Origin: Rhizobium redzepovicii
Lineage (GTDB): Bacteria; Pseudomonadota; Alphaproteobacteria; Rhizobiales; Rhizobiaceae
Length of the DNA: 64,000 nucleotides
Assembly (NCBI RefSeq): GCF_019793435.1
Contig: NZ_JAILYH010000016.1
Coordinates: 1 to 64,000, forward strand
Reading direction: 5' to 3'
Positions 42,317-50,926 of the stretch are shown piece after piece. The position numbers were made by a program, and so were the translations under genes. Position 1 is the first letter of the stretch, and each line of letters opens with the position of its first letter. The notes below the pieces were generated by a model, which was not told the DNA's origin, ran no database searches, and saw only the letters and a program-made list of their open reading frames with translations.

Positions 42317-44070
42317 CCGCCGCCGAAACCGCCCCCCAGACAGAGCGGGACGACAGGCCGCTCGTCCGGATCGACGGCGTCACCAAACGCTTCGGCGAAG
42401 CGCCCGCAGCCCTCGACGCCGTCTCCGGCATCATCGGTGGCGGTGCGATCACCGGCCTCGTCGGCCCTGACGGCGCCGGCAAGACGACGCTGATCCGTCT
42501 GATGACCGGGCTGATGCTGCCCGATGCGGGGACAGTGGAGGTTCTCGGCTTCGACACCAGGAAGAACGCCGCCGGCATCCAGGCGGCAATCGGCTACATG
42601 CCGCAGCGCTTCGGCCTCTATGAGGATCTCTCGGTGCAGGAAAATCTCGATCTCTATGCCGATCTGCGCGGCCTGCCGAAAAGCGAGCGCGCCGGCGCCT
42701 TCGACGAACTGCTGACCTTCACCGACCTCAAGCGCTTCACCGGCAGGCTCGCCGGCAAACTCTCCGGCGGCATGAAGCAGAAGCTCGGCCTTGCCTGTGC
42801 GCTTTTGAAGAAGCCACGCCTGCTGCTGCTCGACGAGCCCGGCGTCGGCGTTGACCCGATCTCGCGCCGCGACCTCTGGAAGATGGTCGAGAACCTGACG
42901 AAGGAAGGCATCGGCGTGCTGTGGTCGACCGCCTATCTCGACGAGGCGGAAGCCTGCGACCATGTCCTGCTGCTGAACCAGGGAAAGCTGCTCTTCTCGG
43001 GAAAACCCGCGGAGATGACCGAGCGCGTCAACGACCGGGTCTTCAGGGTGTCTGATGTCGCCGGGCGCCGCCGGCAGGTGCTTGCCGAGCTCCTGCAGGC
43101 CGATGGCGTCATCGACGGCGTGATCCAGGGCGAAGCGATCCGCCTGGTGGCCGCCAAGGACAAAAAGCCCGATATCGGCAAGGCGGGCGATGGCGCATCG
43201 CTTAGCCCCGCCCCGCCTCGTTTCGAGGATGCCTTCGTCGACATGCTTGGCGGCGGCCCCGGCGGCCGCTCCAGCCTTGCCGAGGCGCAGGAGCCGCTCA
43301 CGGCTGAGGGCGACCGGCCGGTGATCGAGGCCAAGAGCTTGACGAAACGCTTCGGCGATTTCACCGCCGCCGAGGATATCAGCTTCGATATCCGCCGCGG
43401 TGAGATCTTCGGCTTGCTCGGCCCGAACGGCGCCGGCAAATCCACCACCTTCAAGATGCTCTGCGGCCTGTTGAAGCCGACCGGCGGCGAAGGCCGCGTC
43501 GCCGGCTTCGACCTTCGCCGCGATGCCGGAAAAGCCCGCAACCAGCTCGGCTACATGGCGCAGAAATTCTCGCTTTACGGCGATCTCACCGTCATGCAGA
43601 ATCTCGAATTCTTCGCTGGTGTCTATGGCCTGCGTGGGCAGCGCAAGCGCGAACGAATCGCGCTGATGGCCGGCATTTTCGATTTCGGCCGCCACGCCCG
43701 CGAGCCCGCCAAGGACCTGCCGCTTGGCCTGAAGCAGCGCCTGGCGCTTGCCTGCGCCGTCATGCACGAACCGCGCGCTCTCTTCCTCGATGAACCGACA
43801 TCGGGCGTCGATCCGATCACCCGCCGCGAATTCTGGACGCATATCAACGCACTGGTCGAAAAGGGCGTCACCGTGCTCGTCACCACGCATTTCATGGACG
43901 AGGCGGAATATTGCGACCGAATCTCGCTGATCTATCGCGGCCGCTCGATCGCGCTCGGCTCGCCGGATGAATTGAAGGCGCGCGTGGCAACGAGAGAGCA
44001 ACCGGACCCGACGATGGAGGATGCCTTCATCGCCCTGGTGCAACAATCGGAAGCGGAGGATGCCGCATGA
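42313..44070 (+). CDS. ABC exporter ATPase with two fused nucleotide-binding domains (YbhF-like)
   Basis: A 585-residue protein. The first NBD (about 15-245) has Walker A GPDGAGKTT, signature LSGGMKQKLGLA and LLLLDEPGVGVDP. The second NBD (about 335-565) has GPNGAGKST, a degenerate signature LPLGLKQRLALA and LFLDEPTSGVDP. Fused tandem ATPases of this type pair with two ABC-2 permeases. The likely cargo is a drug or xenobiotic. It overlaps both neighbours by four bases. Confidence 0.9.
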   Translation: MTAAETAPQTERDDRPLVRIDGVTKRFGEAPAALDAVSGIIGGGAITGLVGPDGAGKTTLIRLMTGLMLPDAGTVEVLGFDTRKNAAGIQAAIGYMPQRFGLYEDLSVQENLDLYADLRGLPKSERAGAFDELLTFTDLKRFTGRLAGKLSGGMKQKLGLACALLKKPRLLLLDEPGVGVDPISRRDLWKMVENLTKEGIGVLWSTAYLDEAEACDHVLLLNQGKLLFSGKPAEMTERVNDRVFRVSDVAGRRRQVLAELLQADGVIDGVIQGEAIRLVAAKDKKPDIGKAGDGASLSPAPPRFEDAFVDMLGGGPGGRSSLAEAQEPLTAEGDRPVIEAKSLTKRFGDFTAAEDISFDIRRGEIFGLLGPNGAGKSTTFKMLCGLLKPTGGEGRVAGFDLRRDAGKARNQLGYMAQKFSLYGDLTVMQNLEFFAGVYGLRGQRKRERIALMAGIFDFGRHAREPAKDLPLGLKQRLALACAVMHEPRALFLDEPTSGVDPITRREFWTHINALVEKGVTVLVTTHFMDEAEYCDRISLIYRGRSIALGSPDELKARVATREQPDPTMEDAFIALVQQSEAEDAA

Positions 44071-45194
44071 GCGCCTCTTCCGGTCGGCGTCGGCGTCTTT
44101 TTGCCCTCGTGCGCAAGGAGAGTTTCCAGGCGATCCGCGATCCGAGCAGCATCCTCATTGCCTTCGTGTTGCCGCTGATCCTGCTCTTTCTCTTCGGCTA
44201 CGGCGTCTCGCTCGACACGACCCGCACCCGCATCGGCCTCGTGACCGAGGAACTGACGCCGCTGACACAGGACCTGTCGGCGAGCTTCCAGGCCTCGCGC
44301 TATTTCGATGTTGCAATGGGCCGCGACCGGCGACTGTTCGAGGAAGATCTCGTACTCGGCAAGGTGCGCGGCATCGTCGTCATCCCGGCCGATTTCACCA
44401 CGCGTTACACTGCAGCCAACCGTCCCGCCATCCAGGTGATCGTTGATGGTTCCGACCCGAACACCGCCAATTTCGTCCAGAACTACGCCCAGGGCGCCGT
44501 CGCCAACTGGGAAGAGCAGCGGCAGGCCGACGTCGCCTCCCGTAGTCCCGCCATCGCGGTCGAGCAGCGCTTCTGGTTCAATCCGGAGCTCAAGAGCCGC
44601 AATTTTCTCGTGCCCGGCTCGATCGCCATCGTCATGACGCTCGTCGGCACGCTGCTGACCTCGCTCGTCGTCGCCCGCGAATGGGAACGCGGCACCATGG
44701 AGGCGATGATGGCGACGCCGGTGACAGCGGTCGAACTGCTCACCGGCAAGATCCTGCCCTATTTCCTGCTCGGCCTCACCTCGATGACGCTCTGCGTGCT
44801 ACTCGCGGTCTTTCTCTTCGGCGTGCCGTTCCGCGGCTCCGTCGCCGCCCTTTACGCGCTTTCGGCCGCCTTCCTGATCCCGGCGCTGGGGCAAGGCCTG
44901 TTGATCTCGACCGCAACGAAGAACCAGTTCCTCGCCTCGCAGCTGGCGCTGATCTCAGCCTTCCTGCCGGCCTTCCTGCTCTCGGGCTTCCTGTTCGAGA
45001 TCAATTCCATGCCGAGGATTATCCAGTGGATCACCTTCATCGTGCCGGCGCGTTACCTGATCCCCAGCCTACAGACAGTGTTTCTCGCCGGCGATATCTG
45101 GCCGATGTTCGCAAAGGCAATCGCCGTCATGCTGGCGATCGGAGCCGTCATGTTCGTGCTTGCGGCCCGCAGCACCCGGAAGAGGATCGGCTGA
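44067..45194 (+). CDS. ABC-2 type exporter permease (YbhS-like)
   Basis: A 375-residue ABC-2 permease. It has an N-terminal helix after a VRKESFQAIRDPSS start, a large periplasmic loop (about 55-175), and five C-terminal helices containing VAREWERGTMEAMMATPV. It forms a heterodimeric channel with the next gene's product. Only one base separates the two genes. Confidence 0.9.
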   Translation: MSASSGRRRRLFALVRKESFQAIRDPSSILIAFVLPLILLFLFGYGVSLDTTRTRIGLVTEELTPLTQDLSASFQASRYFDVAMGRDRRLFEEDLVLGKVRGIVVIPADFTTRYTAANRPAIQVIVDGSDPNTANFVQNYAQGAVANWEEQRQADVASRSPAIAVEQRFWFNPELKSRNFLVPGSIAIVMTLVGTLLTSLVVAREWERGTMEAMMATPVTAVELLTGKILPYFLLGLTSMTLCVLLAVFLFGVPFRGSVAALYALSAAFLIPALGQGLLISTATKNQFLASQLALISAFLPAFLLSGFLFEINSMPRIIQWITFIVPARYLIPSLQTVFLAGDIWPMFAKAIAVMLAIGAVMFVLAARSTRKRIG

Positions 45195-45195
45195 G

Positions 45196-46308
45196 ATGGG
45201 ATGGACAAGGCTCTACGCCCTCATCATCAAGGAGCTGCTCGCCGTGCTGCGCGACCCCAAGGGCCGCGCCATCCTGATCGGCCCACCGATCGTCCAGCTT
45301 CTGGTCTTCTCCTATGCCGCCACACTCGAAGTGCGCAATGTCGACGTGATGATCCTCAACCGCGACAGCGGTCACTGGGGCCAGGAGCTGATCGAGCGTA
45401 TCGACGGCTCGCCGACCTTCCGCCGGATCGCGATGGCGGGAAGCCAGGCGGATATCAGGATGGCGATCGATAACCAGACGGCCATCGCGGCAATCGAGAT
45501 CGGCCCGGACTTTTCGCGCAATATCGAGGCGGGAACGCCTGTTGATCTGCAGGTGGTGCTCGACGGTCGCCGTTCCAATGCCTCACAGATCGTCGCCGGC
45601 TACCTCTCGCAGATCGGCGGCGCCCTTGCCGCCGAAACACCGGCAGGCAGACGCGCCGGCGCCGGCATTGTCTCGTCGGTGCCGCGCAACTGGTTCAACC
45701 CGAACCTCACCTACCAATGGTTCATGGTGCCGAACCTGATCGCCAGCATCGCGCTCTTGATTGGCCTGATCGTCACGGCCTTGTCGATCGCCCGCGAGCG
45801 CGAGCTCGGCACATTCGACCAGTTGATGGTCTCGCCGCTGCGCCTGCACGAAATCCTGATCGGCAAGCTGATCCCGCCGATGATGATCGGCCTCTTCCAC
45901 ATCACCGTCTATATCCTGGCCGCCGTCTTCCTGTTCGAGGTGCCGCTCCGCGGTTCGCTATTCCTGCTTTACGGCAGCGCGGTTTTCTATCTCGGCTCGG
46001 TCGCCGGCCTCGGCCTCTTCATTTCGGCGCTGTCGATGACGCAGCAGCAGGCGATCCTCGGCGCCTTCCTGTTCATGGTCCCGGCCATGCTGCTCTCGGG
46101 TTTCGCGACGCCGATCGAGAACATGCCGGCATGGCTGCAGCCGGTGACGCTGATCAACCCGCTGCGTTATTTCCTGGTGATCGTCAAAGGCGTTTTCCTC
46201 AAGGATATCCCCCTGAGCGAGGTTGTGAACCAGACGATCCCGCTGGCGCTGATCGCCGGCGTCACACTCAGCGCTGCCGCCTGGCTCTTCCGCCGGCGCC
46301 TGGAATAA
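45196..46308 (+). CDS. ABC-2 type exporter permease (YbhR-like)
   Basis: A 370-residue ABC-2 permease with IIKELLAVLRDPKGRA at the start. It has a periplasmic domain (about 45-170) and the conserved IARERELGTFDQLMVSPLR before the last helices. It is the partner of the preceding permease and the last gene of the tetR-led operon. ATG 45196 follows the upstream stop by one base. Confidence 0.9.
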   Translation: MGWTRLYALIIKELLAVLRDPKGRAILIGPPIVQLLVFSYAATLEVRNVDVMILNRDSGHWGQELIERIDGSPTFRRIAMAGSQADIRMAIDNQTAIAAIEIGPDFSRNIEAGTPVDLQVVLDGRRSNASQIVAGYLSQIGGALAAETPAGRRAGAGIVSSVPRNWFNPNLTYQWFMVPNLIASIALLIGLIVTALSIARERELGTFDQLMVSPLRLHEILIGKLIPPMMIGLFHITVYILAAVFLFEVPLRGSLFLLYGSAVFYLGSVAGLGLFISALSMTQQQAILGAFLFMVPAMLLSGFATPIENMPAWLQPVTLINPLRYFLVIVKGVFLKDIPLSEVVNQTIPLALIAGVTLSAAAWLFRRRLE

Positions 46309-46379
46309 TCCAATACCGCCACATGCTTCGGTCGCCTCACAGAATGTGAACCGGCCTGCCAAAGCGTGATTCTCCTGCC

Positions 46380-46404
46380 GGAACCTCGGATTGGCGTGGT
46401 CGTT
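46380..46404 (+). promoter_or_regulatory. EcfG (general stress sigma factor) promoter of the DUF1236 gene
   Basis: GGAAC (46380-46384), 16 bp, CGTT (46401-46404) match the alphaproteobacterial EcfG/RpoE2 consensus exactly. They lie 34 bp before the ATG at 46438. The ecfG gene itself is at 60333. Confidence 0.7.
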
Positions 46405-46437
46405 ACCCAAACGCAACCCCAGCAAAGGAGAAGCAAA

Positions 46438-46833
46438 ATGTACAAGATCCTACTTGTCTCCAGCGCCCTTGCGCTGTCGTCTTTTGCCACCAATGCGTTC
46501 GCTGATGGCGCCGTGACCGGTGCAGCCGGCGGCGCCATCACCGGCGCGATCGTCGGTGGCCCCGTGGGTGCTGCCATTGGCGGCGTGGCCGGCGGTGTCG
46601 CCGGTGCCGTTGTCGATCCGCCGCCGCGCGAGGTCGTCACCTATGTCCAGCAGCAGCCTGCCCCGACCGCCTCGGTGGTGGTCCAGGAGCCCATCGTCGT
46701 CGGCAAGCCGCTTCCGGCTGATGTCGTCGTGACGCCGGTGCCCGACAATCCGAAATATGCCTACACCGTCATCAATGATCGCCATGTGATCGTCGAGCCG
46801 CGCACCCACCGTGTGGTTCAGGTGATAGAATAA
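46438..46833 (+). CDS. DUF1236-type small exported protein with glycine-rich segment
   Basis: A 131-residue protein. A signal peptide (about 1-22, ending AFA) is followed by a Gly/Ala-rich repeat stretch (about 24-60, like glycine-zipper membrane segments) and a C-terminal DUF1236-like part (VITPVPDN-type motif, YAYTVINDRHVIVEP). AAGGAG precedes the ATG. An EcfG promoter lies directly upstream, so it is probably induced by stress and starvation. A strong terminator follows. Confidence 0.8.
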   Translation: MYKILLVSSALALSSFATNAFADGAVTGAAGGAITGAIVGGPVGAAIGGVAGGVAGAVVDPPPREVVTYVQQQPAPTASVVVQEPIVVGKPLPADVVVTPVPDNPKYAYTVINDRHVIVEPRTHRVVQVIE

Positions 46834-46873
46834 TCAAGCAACCGAAGCCGCCTGCTGCGGCTCGGCAACTTCC

Positions 46874-46898
46874 GGCCCCGCCTCGGCGGGGCCCTTTT
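46874..46898 (+). terminator. intrinsic terminator after the DUF1236 gene
   Basis: GGCCCCGCC and GGCGGGGCC form a near-perfect GC stem with a short loop, directly followed by a run of T (46894-46898). Forty bases after the stop. Confidence 0.85.
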
Positions 46899-46937
46899 TC
46901 GTGAGATTGCGGAAACGCATTAATGCTTGTCGCCGGT

Positions 46938-47375
46938 TCATGCCCTGTAAGCGACGAGCACGGCGCCGCCGGCGATCATGATAACGCCGAGCCAGTTGGG
47001 AAGCGTCAGGCGTTCACCCAGGAAGAGCACCGCGAAGACGGCCACGAAGACGACGGATAGCTTGTCGATCGGGGCGACCCGCGCAGCATCCCCGAGCTTC
47101 AGAGCCCGGAAATAGCAAATCCAGGATGCGCCGGTGGCAAGGCCGGAGAGCACCAGGAAGAGCCAGCTCCTGCTCGACACCGAAGACGGTTCCTGCCAGT
47201 TGCCAGTGATGGAGACCATCATTCCCGCCGCCAGCAGGATAACGATGGTGCGAATGAAGGTCGCGAAGTCGGAATTGACGTTCTCGACGCCGACCTTGGC
47301 GAAAATCGCCGTGAGCGCTGCAAACCCCGCGGAAAGAAGCGCCCAAAGCGGCCAGCTTGTCAGAAGGCTTTTCAT
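46938..47375 (-). CDS. short EamA/DMT-type membrane transporter (single EamA unit)
   Basis: A 145-residue protein with about five membrane helices and one EamA repeat, including ALTAIFAKVGVENV near the start and LFLGERLTLPNWLGV near the end. Usual EamA proteins have two repeats (about 300 residues), so this half-size form must dimerise, as in bacterial short DMT proteins. The substrate is unknown. ATG 47375 starts the first helix. Confidence 0.8.
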   Translation of the reverse strand: MKSLLTSWPLWALLSAGFAALTAIFAKVGVENVNSDFATFIRTIVILLAAGMMVSITGNWQEPSSVSSRSWLFLVLSGLATGASWICYFRALKLGDAARVAPIDKLSVVFVAVFAVLFLGERLTLPNWLGVIMIAGGAVLVAYRA

Positions 47376-47416
47376 CCCGCTTGTCCTTGCCCCGTTGCAC
47401 CTCATCCTAAGGCAAA

Positions 47417-48460
47417 TCAGACCTTCAGCTCGCGCCGCTCGCGCTCGGTCACCATGGCGAGATCCAGCACCTTCTGCAGGTTGGCGGCGTGGCGGAAGTT
47501 CGGGTCCGGCTGGACACCGGTTGCCACGGCCTCGGCAAAACGCTCGTAGTTGGTCGCCACCGGTTCAACCTCGATCTGCGTCCAGGTGGCGGTTTCGACA
47601 CCCTCCCCAAGGCAGCCATGCAGTTCCGAACCGCTGGGGCGGTGGATGACCTCAAGGCTGCCTTTTTCGCCGTAGATGCGCAACTTCAGCTCGTTCAGAT
47701 GACCTGTCGCCCAGCGGCTGGCGTGGATGACGCCGAGTGCACCATTGGCGAAATCGACCGACATGGTGAAGCTGTCATTGGCATCCAGCATATATTCGCC
47801 GATCTGTCCGCCCGGCGCCTTATTGAAGGTCTTCAATCGTGCAAAGACGTGGTCGATGTCGGTCGCTGCGCCATAGGCGGCGAAATCGAGGATATGGATG
47901 CCGACATCGCCAAGCACGCCGTTCGAGCCGTGGCCGGTGGAAAGCCGCCACAGCCAGGTCGATTCCGTGCGCCAATCGCCCCAGGCACGCGACACGAGCC
48001 AGCTCTGCAGATAGGAGGCTTCCACATGCCTGATCGTGCCGAGCTCGCCTGATAGCACCATCTCGCGGGCGCGCTGCAACGGCGCGACATTGCGATAGGT
48101 CAGGTTCACCATGTTGATGACGCCGGCCTTTTCCGCCGCCTCCGTCATCTCCAGCGCCTTCGCATAGTTCTCCGCCAGCGGCTTTTCGCAGAATACATGT
48201 TTGCCGGCAGCAATCAGCGCCATGGTCGTCGGGTGGTGGATCCGGTCGGGCGTGACATTCGTCGCCGCATCGAATTCACCCCAGGCGATCGCCTCGTCCA
48301 GTGAAAGAAACCGTTTTTCGATATTGAACTTGTCGGCGAAGGCGGAAAGCCGTTCGGGATCGGTGTCGACGGCGCCGACCACCGTCACGCCGTCGATGAG
48401 AGAGAAGCGGGCAAGCTGGTTTTTCGCCATCACTCCGGTGCCAAGAACGAGTAGTCGCAT
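47417..48460 (-). CDS. Gfo/Idh/MocA-family sugar oxidoreductase (ThuB-like)
   Basis: A 347-residue NAD(P)-dependent oxidoreductase. The Rossmann start is MRLLVLGTGVMAKNQLARF, then the conserved GKHVFCEKPLAENY (EKP motif near 93) and the catalytic-region GDVGIHILDFAAYG near 185. It oxidises a sugar or cyclitol. It starts 9 bp after the thuA-like gene, as thuB follows thuA in trehalose/maltitol catabolism of Sinorhizobium. Here the transport genes thuEFGK are missing, so the substrate is open. Confidence 0.87.
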   Translation of the reverse strand: MRLLVLGTGVMAKNQLARFSLIDGVTVVGAVDTDPERLSAFADKFNIEKRFLSLDEAIAWGEFDAATNVTPDRIHHPTTMALIAAGKHVFCEKPLAENYAKALEMTEAAEKAGVINMVNLTYRNVAPLQRAREMVLSGELGTIRHVEASYLQSWLVSRAWGDWRTESTWLWRLSTGHGSNGVLGDVGIHILDFAAYGAATDIDHVFARLKTFNKAPGGQIGEYMLDANDSFTMSVDFANGALGVIHASRWATGHLNELKLRIYGEKGSLEVIHRPSGSELHGCLGEGVETATWTQIEVEPVATNYERFAEAVATGVQPDPNFRHAANLQKVLDLAMVTERERRELKV

Positions 48461-48469
48461 GGATGCTCC

Positions 48470-49255
48470 TCAGCGGTAACCGGCTTCGCCGGCCTGATGC
48501 AGTTTCGGGCCGCGTTCGACGATCGGCTCCAGGGCCCTTTCTACCGGCACATTTGGGGCGTCGGTAATTCCAGTCAACGACCCTTGCGGGTTGTACGCCC
48601 ATTTGACGCCGTTGATCAGCACCTTCTGGATGGTGGCGTCGTGATAGGTCGGATAGGTCTCGTGGCCGGGCCGGAAGTAGAAGATGTTGCCGGCGCCGCG
48701 CCGCCAGGTCAGGCCGGAGCGGAACACTTCGCCGCCCTGGAACCAGGAAATGAACACCGTTTCGAGCGGCTCCGGCACCGAGAACTGCTCGCCATACATC
48801 TCCTCGTTCTCGAGCTCGAAATGCTCGCCGATGCCGGCGGCGATCGGATGGCGCGGATTGATCGTCCACAGCCGCTCACGCTCGCCCGCCTCGCGCCATT
48901 TCAGCGCGCAGGGCGTGCCCATCAGCCGTTTGAAGATTTTCGAGAAATGGCCCGAATGCAGCACAAGCAGGCCCATGCCTTCCCAGACGCGCTTGGCGAC
49001 GCGCTCGACGACGACATCGGAGACAGCGCCGTGATCCTTATGGCCCCACCAGGTCAGCACGTCGGTTTCGGCAAGCCGGGCTTCACTCAACCCGTGTTCC
49101 GGCTCCTGCAGCGTCGCCGTCGTCGCCGAAATGCCGGGATCGGTGTTCAGCGCATTGGCGATCGTCGTGTGCATGCCCTCGGGATAGATCCCCCGGACGA
49201 TTGCATTGGTAGTCTCGTGGATATTCTCTCCCCAGACGACGGTGCGAATGGCCAT
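48470..49255 (-). CDS. thuA: ThuA-like protein (trehalose utilisation, glutamine amidotransferase fold)
   Basis: A 261-residue ThuA-domain protein. Features are VVWGENIHE near the start, DVLTWWGHKDHG, the GLLVLHSGHFSKIF block and FRSGLTWRRGAGNIFYFRPGH near 205. ThuA proteins act with Gfo/Idh/MocA oxidoreductases on disaccharides such as trehalose. ATG 49255 begins the conserved N-terminus. A 24-bp palindrome lies 115 bp upstream. The substrate is inferred from family only. Confidence 0.85.
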   Translation of the reverse strand: MAIRTVVWGENIHETTNAIVRGIYPEGMHTTIANALNTDPGISATTATLQEPEHGLSEARLAETDVLTWWGHKDHGAVSDVVVERVAKRVWEGMGLLVLHSGHFSKIFKRLMGTPCALKWREAGERERLWTINPRHPIAAGIGEHFELENEEMYGEQFSVPEPLETVFISWFQGGEVFRSGLTWRRGAGNIFYFRPGHETYPTYHDATIQKVLINGVKWAYNPQGSLTGITDAPNVPVERALEPIVERGPKLHQAGEAGYR

Positions 49256-49369
49256 GATGTGCTCCTGCAGAAACTGGAAGTATCGATAGGCGGGAAGGCG
49301 GGATTCAAAGCGCTTTGGAAAACAGCGCTGGCTGCGCCTCGTCTCCTCCACGTCTCAGCAACACATAGA

Positions 49370-49393
49370 CCTTTGTCAGGAATTTGACAAAGG
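49370..49393. promoter_or_regulatory. 24-bp palindrome upstream of thuA
   Basis: CCTTTGTCA (49370-49378), a 6-bp centre, TGACAAAGG (49385-49393): perfect 9-bp arms. It fits a dimeric repressor operator for the thuA-oxidoreductase pair. It has no U-run, so it is less likely to be a terminator of the SMR gene. Confidence 0.45.
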
Positions 49394-49446
49394 GGAAAAT
49401 TTATCGGTGGGATTCTGGTAATGCTGCACGCAATATCACAGCAATA

Positions 49447-49788
49447 TCAATGGGAAACGGATTTGGAAAAGAGATTGACGACGACCACCCCTGAAATGAT
49501 CAGTCCAAGCCCGACGATCGCCGGCAGATCAAGACGCTGCTTGAAGAATACCAGACCGACCGAGGAAATCAGCACGATTCCCAAAGCGCTCCAAATCGCA
49601 TAGGCGATGCCGACGGGGATGCTTTTCAGCGTCAGCGACAGGCAATAGAAGGCGGCCGCATAACAGGCGACGACGAGCGCCGTCGGCCCGATTCGGGTAA
49701 ACTGCTGCGACAGCTGCAGCGCGGTCGTGCCGATGACCTCGAGCACGATGGCAGCAAACAACAGCCCGTAGACGGCGGTTTGGCTCAT
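49447..49788 (-). CDS. small multidrug resistance (SMR/EmrE-like) efflux protein
   Basis: A 113-residue protein with four membrane helices. The proton/drug-coupling glutamate is in VLEVIGTTAL (near residue 17), and the conserved YAIWSALGIVLIS loop follows. It exports cationic compounds by proton exchange as a dimer. It starts 17 bp after the tetR-like gene and is probably repressed by it. Confidence 0.88.
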   Translation of the reverse strand: MSQTAVYGLLFAAIVLEVIGTTALQLSQQFTRIGPTALVVACYAAAFYCLSLTLKSIPVGIAYAIWSALGIVLISSVGLVFFKQRLDLPAIVGLGLIISGVVVVNLFSKSVSH

Positions 49789-49805
49789 GGCGAAATTCCT
49801 TCGGA

Positions 49806-50369
49806 TTATTTCCCGGTCAGTTCGATAAGGCGATCGATGAGATCCCGTCTCAGAACGCCGTCGATATCATGGCTTTCCAGCGTATCCGCAAACCACAGCC
49901 CATCGGCGGCGAAACGCACGAGCTGTGCGTCGAGGGAAGAATCGGTGCCCACATATTCCTCCGCCCGCGCCTGCACCCATCGGCGCCAGCGAAGGCGTAG
50001 CCGGGGTTCGGCAAGAAGCGCGATCGTCACCTGCGTCCAACTCCTGGAATCCTCGGGACGATCCCTGAGACCGGATACGGCCCTCACATAGGCGCGGGTG
50101 AAGCGGCCCTGCGGCAGCGGATCGCCGCGCATCAGTTCCTCTATATCGGCGTCGAACTTTTCAAGCAGGCTCTCGAACAGGGCATCAAGCAGCGCATTCT
50201 TCGTCGGGAAGTGATGCAGCAGCCCGCCCTTGCTGACGCTGGAGGCGGCGGACACCGCATCGAGCGTGACGGCGGCCATGCCTTCGCTGGCAGCAAGGCG
50301 CGCCGCGACATCCAGCAACTGCTGGCGCACAAGGACGGGTTGCTTCTTGCGATGGTGAGCGTTCGACAT
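49806..50369 (-). CDS. TetR-family repressor of the SMR pump
   Basis: A 187-residue regulator. The HTH is at about 12-55 with AARLAASEGMAAVTLDAV and SKGGLLHHFPTKNALLDAL; the ligand-binding half resembles TetR_C proteins that control SMR or fatty-acid genes. ATG 50369 is chosen because a perfect palindrome lies 13 bp upstream and the upstream in-frame extension crosses it. It forms an operon with the pump gene. Confidence 0.85.
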   Translation of the reverse strand: MSNAHHRKKQPVLVRQQLLDVAARLAASEGMAAVTLDAVSAASSVSKGGLLHHFPTKNALLDALFESLLEKFDADIEELMRGDPLPQGRFTRAYVRAVSGLRDRPEDSRSWTQVTIALLAEPRLRLRWRRWVQARAEEYVGTDSSLDAQLVRFAADGLWFADTLESHDIDGVLRRDLIDRLIELTGK

Positions 50370-50382
50370 GCGATTAAAAGAT

Positions 50383-50396
50383 ACCGTCCGGACGGT
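50383..50396 (-). promoter_or_regulatory. palindromic TetR operator
   Basis: ACCGTCCGGACGGT, a perfect 14-bp palindrome 13 bp upstream of the tetR-like ATG. Such sites let a TetR dimer block its own promoter and the SMR gene. Confidence 0.7.
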
Positions 50397-50536
50397 TTTG
50401 TCAAGGAGAATCGGTCGAAACCCCTGTGCTATAGGCATTATGTGCAAAATGCCGCGGCAGCTTGATGACAGTTGCGATCATTTTACCCCCGGTGCATGAA
50501 AGAGATTGTGTGGGGAATGACATTTGGGATGGTTTC

Positions 50537-50926
50537 GTGACGGAGAAGGTCACCACCCTATATGAAGCGATCGGCGGCGATCCCGTGGTGCGGGCGCTGA
50601 CGCACCGTTTCTACGAACTGATGGACAAGCTGCCGGAGGCAGGCAACGTCCGCGCCGTGCACCCGCCGAGCCTTCACGGCAGCGAAGAGAAATTCTACGA
50701 ATATATGAGCGGCTATCTCGGCGGCCCGCCGCTCTATACCGACAAGCGCGGCCATCCACGCCTGCGCAGTCGCCATTTCGTCGCCGAGATCGGCCCCGTC
50801 GAGCGCGACGAGTGGCTGCTTTGCTTCCGCCGCGCTCTCGACGAGACGATATCAAGCCAGGCGCTGCGCGACCTCATCTGGGCGCCGGTGGAGCGGCTCG
50901 CCTATCACATGCAGAACAAGGAATGA
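50537..50926 (+). CDS. group II truncated haemoglobin
   Basis: About 129 residues. The truncated globin fold is seen in LYEAIGGDPVVRAL, MDKLPEAGNVRAVHP, GGPPLYTDKRGHPRLRSRHF (proximal histidine in RHF) and the group II tryptophan in RDEWLLCF. It binds oxygen or NO. I chose GTG 50537, directly before the conserved N-terminus; ATG 50462 would add 25 residues of poor quality. The stop overlaps the next ATG. Confidence 0.85.
   Translation: MTEKVTTLYEAIGGDPVVRALTHRFYELMDKLPEAGNVRAVHPPSLHGSEEKFYEYMSGYLGGPPLYTDKRGHPRLRSRHFVAEIGPVERDEWLLCFRRALDETISSQALRDLIWAPVERLAYHMQNKE

Noticed and set aside
42217..44046. 609-codon minus-strand frame opposite the fused ABC ATPase
   Set aside because: The plus strand has two complete Walker A/B sets. 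The reverse frame is open only because of the GC-rich codon pattern.
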